Origin: UBA11164 sp002420085
GTDB taxonomy: Bacteria; Pseudomonadota; Gammaproteobacteria; Xanthomonadales; Xanthomonadaceae
Assembly: GCA_031976395.1 (NCBI GenBank)
Contig: DALYLJ010000010.1
Location: 1 to 36,241, forward strand
Length of the DNA stretch: 36,241 nt
Reading direction: 5' to 3'
Under the pieces are notes generated by a model that was not told the DNA's origin, ran no database searches, and saw only the letters and a list, made by a program, of their open reading frames with translations. The translations under genes were made by a program, and so were the position numbers. Shown piece after piece: positions 6,478 through 13,559 of the stretch; position 1 is the stretch's first letter; the number at the start of each line of letters is the position of its first letter.

Positions 6478-7488
6478 TCAGGGCGCCGGCCCGGTCGATT
6501 CGCGTACCTTCAGGGTGTGGGTCACGCGGGCGATGCCGGTTGGTTGTGGGTTGCGGATGTAGGCGAACAGGGCGCGCGTGGCAAGCCGTCCCATCTCCTC
6601 GGTCGGCTGGTGAATGGTCGTCAACGAAGGAAATATCTGCTGCGACATGGGCGTGTCATCGAAACCGCAGACCGAGAGATCCCTGGGCAAGCGGAGGCCG
6701 CGCTCAAGCGCCACATGCATCACCCCTGCGGCCATGTCGTCATTCGCGGCAAAGATCGCCGTCGGCATCGTGTCCTGATCGAGCAGCACCCGACCGGCCG
6801 CCATGCCTGACTCGAAGGAAAACGCGCCCTGCACTTCCAAGCTGGCATCCTGCGCAATACCGGCTTTGGCGAGTCCGCGTCGATAGCCAGCAAGACGCCA
6901 GTGACTGGCCCCGTGTGCCGGATGGCCGATGACATGGGCGATCCGGCGGTGTCCGAGGGACACGAGATGATCCACCATCTGTTCGGCCGCAAGTGGTTCG
7001 TCCATCGCCACGCCGACACAGTCCTGGTGTCGCCATGGCGAGATGCTGGCGAAAGGTGTACCGAGTTCAATCAGTCGATCCAGCACAGCCGGCGAGTCGG
7101 TCAACGGCGGGGTCAGAATGAGTCCGTCCGGGCGTGAGCGCGCCACCAACTCGCTGATGGCGACTGCCACCACGGATTCATCGAGCGCGGCCGGGGAGAG
7201 GATCATGTGGTATTGCTCGCTGGCGCAGGCATCCAGCACGCCGGAAATCACCCCCATCATGTAATTGCTCGATGGGTTGTTGTAGACCAGCGCGATGTTG
7301 AACGATCGATTACCAGCCAGGCTGCGAGCCGAAATCTGCGGCATGTAGCGCAGCGACTCGGCGGCCTGCATGACCTTGTCGCGGGTTTCGGTCCGCACGT
7401 TGGGCTCCCGGTTCATGACTCGGGAAACCGTCTTGATCGATACCCCAGCCGATGCCGCGACGTCCTGGATGCGCACCCGTGTTGCCAT
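6478..7488 (-). CDS. LacI-family transcriptional regulator
   Basis: The 336-residue protein has the LacI plan: an HTH at about 6-25 (RIQDVAASAGVSIKTVSRV), the hinge helix with ISARSLAGN (52-60), and a periplasmic-binding-protein-like sensor domain ending in IFAANDDMAAGVMHVALERG and SVCGFDDTPMSQQIFPSLTTI. It would bind a palindromic operator with a central CG and release it on binding a sugar. Three identical 14-bp palindromes of that type stand at 8026-8039, 10771-10784 and 13448-13461, before the permease, the glk/GH3 pair and the receptor, and this is the only LacI gene nearby. Control of those genes is therefore a strong inference. No copy of the palindrome is seen at its own promoter. A good Shine-Dalgarno (GAGGGGAGGG) precedes ATG 7488. 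The inducer is probably a beta-glucoside or glucose derivative but cannot be read from the sequence. Confidence 0.95.
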   Translation of the reverse strand: MATRVRIQDVAASAGVSIKTVSRVMNREPNVRTETRDKVMQAAESLRYMPQISARSLAGNRSFNIALVYNNPSSNYMMGVISGVLDACASEQYHMILSPAALDESVVAVAISELVARSRPDGLILTPPLTDSPAVLDRLIELGTPFASISPWRHQDCVGVAMDEPLAAEQMVDHLVSLGHRRIAHVIGHPAHGASHWRLAGYRRGLAKAGIAQDASLEVQGAFSFESGMAAGRVLLDQDTMPTAIFAANDDMAAGVMHVALERGLRLPRDLSVCGFDDTPMSQQIFPSLTTIHQPTEEMGRLATRALFAYIRNPQPTGIARVTHTLKVRESTGPAP

Positions 7489-7601
7489 CTGCCCTCCCCT
7501 CTCATCTGCTGCACTGACCCCTTACTATAAAGCACCGCATCCGTGCTCCTTCCCGTGGTCTGGCTGAGCGGCTGCCGAGCCTTGGTTCTGTTCAAGATCA
7601 T

Positions 7602-7664
7602 GCTGCACGGCCGACCTTGGCCATGGCGAGGGCGGCTACGCGCGGCGACCCGAGGCCGTGCAGC
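7602..7664. repeat. 11-bp inverted repeat with 41-nt spacer
   Basis: GCTGCACGGCC (7602-7612) and GGCCGTGCAGC (7654-7664) are perfect reverse complements. The long spacer is GC-rich. It could form a stem in RNA from either strand or be a remnant of a mobile element end; no gene or T-run is associated. Confidence 0.5.
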
Positions 7665-7803
7665 CCCTGCGACCCGTGCGAGCGATCCGTCGCCACGCTC
7701 CAACTGGCCTGATCGGGAATCTGCGGACCGTGTTTTGGCCGACCGATGTGCGTCCCATGTACGCAAACGCCGATCGGCACAGACCAGCAGCGCGCGTGTT
7801 CAA

Positions 7804-8013
7804 TGCCACCGATACGAGTCGTGCCGTCGTGCCGAGACGGCTTCAGCGGTGACTTCCGNNNNNNNNNNNNNNNNNNNNNNNNNNNNNNNNNNNNNNNNNN
7901 NNNNNNNNNNNNNNNNNNNNNNNNNNNNNNNNNNNNNNNNNNNNNNNNNNNNNNNNNNTGCCACCGATACGAGTCGTGCCGTCGTGCCGAGACGGCTTCA
8001 GCGGTGACTTCCG
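7804..8013. other. Scaffold gap of 100 N flanked by identical 55-nt ends
   Basis: The Ns span 7859-7958, exactly 100, the usual placeholder for unknown size. The 55 nt to the left (7804-7858) and the 55 nt to the right (7959-8013) are identical. That is what contig ends look like when they share one assembly-graph overlap of k=55. The likely true sequence has a single copy and no gap, which would shorten the window by 155 nt. The shared piece contains a hairpin that also occurs in variant form at 6459-6477, consistent with a repeat-induced break. Confidence 0.85.
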
Positions 8014-8024
8014 CCTGCACAGCG

Positions 8025-8062
8025 ATGACAGCGTTGTCATTTGTTCTCGGCACAGGCACAAT
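8025..8062 (+). promoter_or_regulatory. LacI-type operator overlapping the permease promoter
   Basis: ATGACAGCGTTGTCAT (8025-8040) contains the 14-bp palindrome in the reverse orientation to the two other copies. Its right half supplies a TTGTCA -35 (8034-8039), and CACAAT (8057-8062) stands 17 nt later as a -10. Binding here would block the polymerase, so repression is expected. Promoter strength is inferred from matches only. Confidence 0.75.
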
Positions 8063-8103
8063 CCGTCCCAACTCGGCCGATGCCGGATCAGGGAGGGACA
8101 AGC

Positions 8104-9405
8104 ATGCATCACAGTCATTCGCCAGCCGCGCTCGATGGAGCAGCCCCCGATGTGGGCAGCAACACGCGCGCCCTGGTCATCATCACCATCCTGTTTTTCA
8201 TGTGGGGCCTGCTGACCTCGCTGAATGATGTCCTGATCCCGCATCTGAAGTCGATCTACACCCTGACCTACATGCAGGCGATGCTGGTGCAATTCTGCTT
8301 TTTCGGGGCCTACTTCATCGTCTCGGTGCCAGCCGGTGGCCTGGTGCGCCGGATCGGCTATCAGAACGGCGCTGTCGCTGGCCTGCTGATCGCCGCGTGT
8401 GGATGCCTGTTGTTCTATCCGGCGGCCGGCAGTGGCTACGCCGTGTTCCTGCTCGCGCTGTTCGTCCTGGCGGCTGGCATCACCGTCCTTCAGGTGGCCG
8501 CCAATCCGTTCGTCACCCTGCTGGGTGATCCCAGAACGGCATCGAGTCGGCTCACGCTGACACAGGCATTCAACTCGCTCGGAACCACGGTCGGCCCACT
8601 GTTTGGCGGCGTGCTGATCCTGGGTGGCGCGGTGCTTATCAGCGAGACGGAACTGGCCTCGCTCGACGCGGCGCAGCGTGCAGCGCATCGCGTGGTCGAG
8701 GCGGCAACGGTGCGCGGTCCCTACCTGATGCTGGCGGGTGCCTTGGCCGCGCTCGCAGTGCTGTTCGCACTCGCCCGCCTGCCCAAGGTGACGCACGAAC
8801 AGCCGACACAGGCGAAGGGCGCGCTGCGCCTGGTGCTGGAAAATCGGAATCTCTCGTTGGGAACGGTCGCCATCTTTCTGTACGTCGGGGCCGAGGTCAG
8901 CATCGGGAGTTTTCTGATCAACTTCCTCGGCGAATCGAATATCGCCGGGCTCGACCACGCCACGGCCGCGAACCACGTCGCCTATTACTGGGGGCTGGCC
9001 ATGGTCGGGCGATTCATCGGCTTTGCCGTGATGCGCAAGGTCAGTCCTGGACTCACGCTTGGTTTCAACGCTGCCTGCGCCATCGGCCTGATCCTGCTCG
9101 CGGTGATGGGCGAGGGGCGAGGGGCGATGTGGGCGATCATCGGGGTCGGCTTGTTCAATTCGATCATGTTTCCGACCATCTTCAGCATCGCACTGCATGG
9201 CCTCGGCGCACGAACGGGCCAGGGCTCCGGTGTGCTGTGCATGGCAATCGTGGGCGGCGCGATCGTCCCGTTCATTCAGGGCTTCGTCGCGGACACGGCG
9301 GGCATCCAGATCTCATTCTTCGTGCCGTTGCTGTGCTACGGCTTCATCTTGTATTTCGGGTTGCGCTACGCACGGATGTTCCAGGGCGAAGAGAGGGCGC
9401 GCTGA
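8104..9405 (+). CDS. FucP/GluP-family sugar:proton symporter (MFS)
   Basis: This 433-residue inner-membrane protein has about 12 hydrophobic segments and the FucP/GluP hallmarks: NDVLIPHLKSIYTLTYMQAM after helix 1, PAGGLVRRIGYQNG, LQVAANPFVTLLG, and LTLTQAFNSLGTTVGPLFGG. The family imports glucose, galactose or fucose with protons, and the neighbouring glucokinase favours glucose here. ATG 8104 is chosen over an upstream in-frame ATG at 8041 because GGGAGGG precedes it and the predicted -10 box (8057-8062) would lie inside the longer version. It is probably repressed by the LacI regulator through the operator at 8025-8040. It converges with glk, with a hairpin between them. Confidence 0.93.
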   Translation: MHHSHSPAALDGAAPDVGSNTRALVIITILFFMWGLLTSLNDVLIPHLKSIYTLTYMQAMLVQFCFFGAYFIVSVPAGGLVRRIGYQNGAVAGLLIAACGCLLFYPAAGSGYAVFLLALFVLAAGITVLQVAANPFVTLLGDPRTASSRLTLTQAFNSLGTTVGPLFGGVLILGGAVLISETELASLDAAQRAAHRVVEAATVRGPYLMLAGALAALAVLFALARLPKVTHEQPTQAKGALRLVLENRNLSLGTVAIFLYVGAEVSIGSFLINFLGESNIAGLDHATAANHVAYYWGLAMVGRFIGFAVMRKVSPGLTLGFNAACAIGLILLAVMGEGRGAMWAIIGVGLFNSIMFPTIFSIALHGLGARTGQGSGVLCMAIVGGAIVPFIQGFVADTAGIQISFFVPLLCYGFILYFGLRYARMFQGEERAR

Positions 9406-9441
9406 TCCGCGCATGATCGGTGCCAGCGAGCCGGAAAGCCT

Positions 9442-9471
9442 GCCCTGCCCGGCAACCCTGGCGGGCGGGGC
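9442..9471. terminator. Bidirectional terminator-like hairpin
   Basis: GCCCTGCCCG (9442-9451) pairs with CGGGCGGGGC (9462-9471) as a 10-bp GC-rich stem with one T-G pair and a 10-nt loop. It lies between the convergent permease and glucokinase genes, where a shared terminator is expected. No T-run is present on either side. Confidence 0.55.
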
Positions 9472-9496
9472 GATGGGCCGGGACGATCACCCCTGA

Positions 9497-10573
9497 TCAG
9501 GTCGCCCTGAGCCGGCTGTCGGGGTCGGCTGGCTGGCCATCAGGCTGGCTGCCACCCCGAACCGGGCCGACCGGGACAGTGGCCAGAGCCGGTTGCCGGG
9601 CGGATGCGGCCGCCCCGAGCAGACCGGCCTGTGGGTGCGTCACGGCAAACACCGGGACATGCGCAATCTGCGTGCTGAATCGCCCCTTGTCCTCGAACGC
9701 ACGGCGGAACTTCTCCCCCTGCAACTGGTCGAGCAGAACCGGCACCAAGCCACCAGACAAGAACACACCGTCCCAGCCGCCGAAGGTCAACACCAGATCC
9801 CCGGCGAAGGCACCCAGCACTTCGCAGAACAACTCGATCGCCTCGTTAGCCAGCGGATCGCCCGCTCGCGCCCGTTCGGTGACATCCTCGGGTTGAATTG
9901 GCAGCGCGTCGGCGATGCCGGCACGGCGGGCAACGGCCCAGTGCAGGTTGCTCAGTCCAGCACCACTGAGCAATCGCTCGTAGGAAACCCGCTGGAAGCG
10001 TGCGCCCAGCACGTCCAAGATGGCCCGCTGCCGATCGGTCTTGGGCGCGAACGCTGCGTGTCCGCCCTCGGACTCCAGCGCGAAATGCTGGCCGGAACGA
10101 CTCAGCAGCGCGCTGACACCGAGTCCGGTGCCAGGCCCCAGGATCACGTAAGTCTGCGCGGGCGGCCCAAGACGGACCGAAACACTGCCGCAAAGGGCGA
10201 CCCGATCGCCCTCCCCCAGGTGCGGGACAGCCAGGGCTTGTGCGGCAAAGTCGTTGATCAGTTGCACCTGACGCATCGCCAATGCCTGGCTGCATTCGAC
10301 GGCGTCGATGTTCCACGGGTGATTGGTCATGATGGCGCGATGACCATCGACGCGCCCGGCCACTGCCAGCACGGCACGGTCCGGGGGTGTCTGTGACGAA
10401 TCCAGGCATTGCAAGTAGCATCGAGCGGCCGCGATCAGCGAGGCATGATCCTGCACTGCCAGGCGGCGCTGGCTACCGAGGGTCGGCGCAGCGCCCGGAC
10501 TCACCCTGGCCAGGGCGAACCGGATCCATGTGCCGCCGACATCTGCGACGAGAACGGTCTCGGTCTCGGTCAT
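9497..10573 (-). CDS. glk: Glucokinase
   Basis: This 358-residue protein is a Glk-type glucokinase (not ROK), which phosphorylates glucose with ATP to glucose 6-phosphate in the cytosol. Motifs in order are VADVGGTWIRFALA (9-22, phosphate 1), NHPWNID (84-90), LINDFAAQALAVPHL with catalytic D108, ILGPGTGLGVSAL (144-156) and ESEGGHAAFAP (167-177, sugar binding). A glycine-rich FLSGGLVP segment lies near the end. The C-terminus extends about 30 residues beyond the usual end (ATVPVGPVRGGSQPDGQ and on), a low-complexity tail that may be dispensable. ATG 10573 is supported because it overlaps, as ATGA, the stop of a 27-codon leader reading frame and is preceded by GAGG. The gene shares the operator at 10770-10785 with the divergent GH3 gene. 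Confidence 0.95.
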   Translation of the reverse strand: MTETETVLVADVGGTWIRFALARVSPGAAPTLGSQRRLAVQDHASLIAAARCYLQCLDSSQTPPDRAVLAVAGRVDGHRAIMTNHPWNIDAVECSQALAMRQVQLINDFAAQALAVPHLGEGDRVALCGSVSVRLGPPAQTYVILGPGTGLGVSALLSRSGQHFALESEGGHAAFAPKTDRQRAILDVLGARFQRVSYERLLSGAGLSNLHWAVARRAGIADALPIQPEDVTERARAGDPLANEAIELFCEVLGAFAGDLVLTFGGWDGVFLSGGLVPVLLDQLQGEKFRRAFEDKGRFSTQIAHVPVFAVTHPQAGLLGAAASARQPALATVPVGPVRGGSQPDGQPADPDSRLRAT

Positions 10574-10653
10574 CGCACTGGCCTCGGGTGACGTCGGCGT
10601 CCGATGACCGAGCCAGAAGCCGGGATCAGGACGGTCTGCTGCACCTCTCGCAT
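10570..10653 (-). CDS. Possible 27-codon leader peptide coupled to glk
   Basis: A reading frame starts at ATG 10653 behind AGGGGAGAAC, the strongest ribosome site in this leader, and encodes MREVQQTVLIPASGSVIGRR and a few more residues. Its TGA overlaps the glk ATG as ATGA. Such overlaps often couple translation. The peptide has no family resemblance. It may be a real leader, or merely a chance frame; the good ribosome site and exact overlap are the only evidence. Confidence 0.4.
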   Translation of the reverse strand: MREVQQTVLIPASGSVIGRRRHPRPVR

Positions 10654-10769
10654 GTGTTCTCCCCTGGGGTTGGGCAATCCCATCGTGCGGTCTTGACGGG
10701 TCGATCTCGGAGCCGAAGGCCCGGGACACTGTCCCCGGCCGATCCGGCGGGTGAGAGTAAGCCCGAGAA

Positions 10770-10785
10770 TTGACAACGCTGTCAA
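10770..10785. promoter_or_regulatory. LacI-type operator in the glk/GH3 divergent promoter
   Basis: TTGACAACGCTGTCAA holds the 14-bp palindrome (10771-10784). Each end reads TTGACA outward, so the site supplies a consensus -35 on both strands. Towards GH3 an AT-rich TAATAAT follows at 10794-10800, near -10 distance. Towards glk the -10 position reads near GCTTAC and is weak. One bound repressor would cover both -35 boxes. Confidence 0.8.
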
Positions 10786-10853
10786 CTTTGATGTAATAAT
10801 CCGCCGGCAACACCACGACAATGCCCGCACGTGGCAGCCTCTCGGAGGGAGAG

Positions 10854-13394
10854 ATGGGGGAACATCGCAGATTCCAGCGGGTCGCCGCGCGCCCCAGCCA
10901 GGCAGTGGTCGCGCTGGCCATGGCTGCGATTGCGGCTGCAACCGGCATCACCCCGGCATCGACCGTCACCCCTGAACTGTGGCCCGCGCTGAACCCGCCA
11001 CTGCCGTCGAATCCGGAGTTGGAGGCAAAGGTCGAGGCGATATTGCAGCGCATGACGCTCGAAGAAAAGGTCGGCCAGGTCGTGCAGGGCGACCTCGATT
11101 CCGTCACTCCCGAAGACCTCAGAACCTACCGCTTGGGCTCGGTGCTCGCGGGGGGCAACTCCGAACCCGGCAAGCGCTACAACGCCCCGGCGTCCGAGTG
11201 GCTGGCGCTTGCCGATGCGTTCCACCAGGCATCAGTGGACGCATCGGCTGGAGGCGCGGCGATTCCGGTCCTGCTCGGCATTGATGCCGTCCATGGCCAC
11301 AACAATGTGGTGGGTGCGACCCTGTTTCCACATAACATCGGGCTTGGCGCAGCCAACGACCCGGACCTGGTCCGCCGGATCGCCGCCGCGACCGCACTGG
11401 AACTCCGGGCGACCGGCTTCGAGTGGACCTTTGCGCCGACCGTGACCGTCCCGCGCGACCATCGCTGGGGCCGCACCTACGAAGGCTATTCGGAAGACCC
11501 GACCCTGGTCGCTCGCTACGCCACGGCCGTCGTCGAGGGCCTGCAGGGAACAGTGGGCGAGGCTGGATTTCTCGGCGACGGCCGGGTAGTCGCCACCGCC
11601 AAGCACTACATCGGCGACGGCGGTACCGACAAGGGCGAGGACAAGGGCGACACGCGCGTCTCCGAGACCGAACTCCGCGATATCCACGGCGCCGGGCACA
11701 TTGCCGCGCTTACGGCAGGTGTGCAGTCGGTCATGGCCTCCTTTTCGAGTTGGAATGGCGAAAAGATGCACGGCCACCATGGGCTATTGACGACCATCCT
11801 CAAGGAGCGACTGGGTTTTGACGGTTTCGTGGTCGGCGACTGGAATGGCCACGGCGAAGTGGTCGGGTGTACCGACCGAAGCTGTCCGCAGGCATTCAAT
11901 GCCGGCGTGGACATGTACATGGCGCCCGATACCTGGCGCGACGTGTACCACAACACACTCGATCAGGTTCGGGACGGAACGATCCCGTTGGCGCGCCTGG
12001 ATGATGCCGTCAGGCGGATTCTGCGGGTCAAACTGAGGCTCGGCCTGTTCGAAGCCGACCGACCCAGCAGGCGCGCTCATGGCGGTGACTTTGCCCTGCT
12101 CGGACAACCCACGCACCGAGCGCTGGCACGCGAGGCCGTGCGGCGCTCACTGGTTCTGCTCAAGAACGAAGCTGGACTGCTGCCCCTGCATCCCCGACAA
12201 CACATCCTGGTGGCGGGCGACAGCGCAGACAGCATGGCACGCCAGAGTGGCGGCTGGACCCTGACCTGGCAAGGCACGGGCACCACTCGGGAGGACTTTC
12301 CGAATGCCCAGACGGTGTGGGAAGGACTTCGCGAGCAGGTGGAGGCCGCTGGCGGCAGCGTGGAACTGGCCATCGATGGCCGCTACACCCGCCGCCCCGA
12401 CACGGCCATCGTCGTGTTCGGAGAAGAGCCCTACGCCGAGTTCATCGGCGACATCACCCACGTTGGTTATCAGATCGGCAATCCCCAGGATCTCGCCCTG
12501 CTCCGCCGGCTGAAGGCTGATGGCATCCCGGTTGTCGCGGTCTTCCTCAGCGGTCGCCCGATGTGGGTCAATCGAGAGATCAATGCCTCCGATGCATTCG
12601 TTGTCGGCTGGCTGCCCGGCTCGGAAGGCGGCGGCGTGGCAGACACATTGCTGGCCAAGGCAGACGGAAGCAGCCAATACGACTTCTCAGGCCGACTGCC
12701 GTTTTCCTGGCCGCGCAGCGCGGTACAGAGCCCGCTCAATGCCGGACAACCGGACTACGACCCCCAGTTCCCGCTGGGATTCGGGCTCACCTATGCGCGG
12801 CCAATGGCATCGACACGATTGAGCGAGGTGTCTGGTCTGGACGATCGGCAGGGCGGGCTGCCCGATGCCTTCTACGGCCGTGGTGCGACCGCCGATGGCT
12901 GGTCATGGTGGATCGCCGACGGTGAGCAGCGCGGCCTTGCCCTTCAGCAATTACCCAGCGGCGAGGCCGTCAGCAGCCTGCAGGCGTCGGCCGTCGATCA
13001 TCGCGCGCAGGAAGATGCACGACGATTCCGCTGGCACGGTGGCAAACGTGGCCGGATCTGGCTGGAAGCCGAGCAGGCGATCGACCTGCGGGCAGTGCCG
13101 CCCGAGCAACAGCAGTTGCTGGCAACCGTGCGGCTGGCCAGCGCGCGATCGGGATCGGTGCGCATCCTGCTGGCAGGCACGCCGATCTCGGCTGATGCCC
13201 TGCTCGACCGACTGCCGATCGGCCAGTGGGTCGACGTGGCGCTGCCATTGAACTGCTATGCCGAGGCAGGCGCGCCACTCAGTGCGGTGCGACGGCTGTT
13301 CGAGATCGACGCCGAAGGGCCGCTCGATCTCGCAGTTTCGCGGGTGGCCCTCGGACAGTCCTCGGAACATGTTCTGACGTGTGAAAAGCCGTGA
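10854..13394 (+). CDS. GH3 exo-beta-glucosidase with C-terminal ExoP-type domain
   Basis: This 846-residue enzyme would release glucose from the non-reducing end of beta-1,3/1,4-glucans or their oligosaccharides in the periplasm. ATG 10854 is preferred to an upstream ATG at 10821 because GGAGGGA stands just before it. A basic start and hydrophobic stretch (about 19-33) suggest a signal peptide. The GH3 barrel follows with KVGQVVQGD, LLGIDAVHGHNNV and KHYIGDGGT. The nucleophile is D329 in GFVVGDWNGHGEV. The second domain has RRSLVLLKNEAGLLPL and the probable acid/base E524 or E525 in VVFGEEPYAEF. The last 180 or so residues match the galactose-binding-like domain of ExoP-type enzymes. It is divergent from glk and shares the operator at 10770-10785. 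The TonB receptor follows after 165 nt with its own operator. Fine substrate choice (cellobiose versus laminarin type) is not readable. Confidence 0.93.
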   Translation: MGEHRRFQRVAARPSQAVVALAMAAIAAATGITPASTVTPELWPALNPPLPSNPELEAKVEAILQRMTLEEKVGQVVQGDLDSVTPEDLRTYRLGSVLAGGNSEPGKRYNAPASEWLALADAFHQASVDASAGGAAIPVLLGIDAVHGHNNVVGATLFPHNIGLGAANDPDLVRRIAAATALELRATGFEWTFAPTVTVPRDHRWGRTYEGYSEDPTLVARYATAVVEGLQGTVGEAGFLGDGRVVATAKHYIGDGGTDKGEDKGDTRVSETELRDIHGAGHIAALTAGVQSVMASFSSWNGEKMHGHHGLLTTILKERLGFDGFVVGDWNGHGEVVGCTDRSCPQAFNAGVDMYMAPDTWRDVYHNTLDQVRDGTIPLARLDDAVRRILRVKLRLGLFEADRPSRRAHGGDFALLGQPTHRALAREAVRRSLVLLKNEAGLLPLHPRQHILVAGDSADSMARQSGGWTLTWQGTGTTREDFPNAQTVWEGLREQVEAAGGSVELAIDGRYTRRPDTAIVVFGEEPYAEFIGDITHVGYQIGNPQDLALLRRLKADGIPVVAVFLSGRPMWVNREINASDAFVVGWLPGSEGGGVADTLLAKADGSSQYDFSGRLPFSWPRSAVQSPLNAGQPDYDPQFPLGFGLTYARPMASTRLSEVSGLDDRQGGLPDAFYGRGATADGWSWWIADGEQRGLALQQLPSGEAVSSLQASAVDHRAQEDARRFRWHGGKRGRIWLEAEQAIDLRAVPPEQQQLLATVRLASARSGSVRILLAGTPISADALLDRLPIGQWVDVALPLNCYAEAGAPLSAVRRLFEIDAEGPLDLAVSRVALGQSSEHVLTCEKP

Positions 13395-13446
13395 GCGCCG
13401 ATCCAACGCCGGTGTCGGCACACGTCACCCTATCGTTTCGGAAAAT

Positions 13447-13475
13447 TTGACAACGCTGTCATCCTGGCGTGCAAT
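13447..13475 (+). promoter_or_regulatory. Receptor promoter with overlapping LacI-type operator
   Basis: TTGACA (13447-13452) and TGCAAT (13470-13475) are separated by 17 nt and make a fair sigma70 promoter. The palindrome TGACAACGCTGTCA (13448-13461) covers the -35. It is identical to the glk/GH3 site and the reverse complement of the permease site. The start codon of the receptor is at 13560. Confidence 0.8.
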
Positions 13476-13559
13476 ACCCCCACGCTGCTGCGTTCAACCT
13501 GGGGTACCAACGATTCAAATGATCGTGCTGCTCACGAGATCGAAGGGAGGGATCATCAA

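Larger units (their letters stand above)
7489..8103. other. Divergent intergenic region containing an assembly gap
   Basis: This interval separates the LacI gene from the permease. On the minus strand TATAGT (about 7525-7530) could be the -10 of the LacI promoter. An 11-bp inverted repeat lies at 7602-7664. The hairpin with GTGCCGA loop recurs at 7823-7841. A 100-N gap lies between two identical 55-nt copies. The permease operator and promoter are at 8025-8062. No convincing protein-coding gene is seen; apparent reading frames run through the Ns and match nothing recognised. Confidence 0.7.

Noticed and set aside
7543..8007. Reading frames that run through the N gap
   Set aside because: They depend on the placeholder Ns and on a duplicated contig end, and encode Arg/Ala-rich sequence with no recognisable family.
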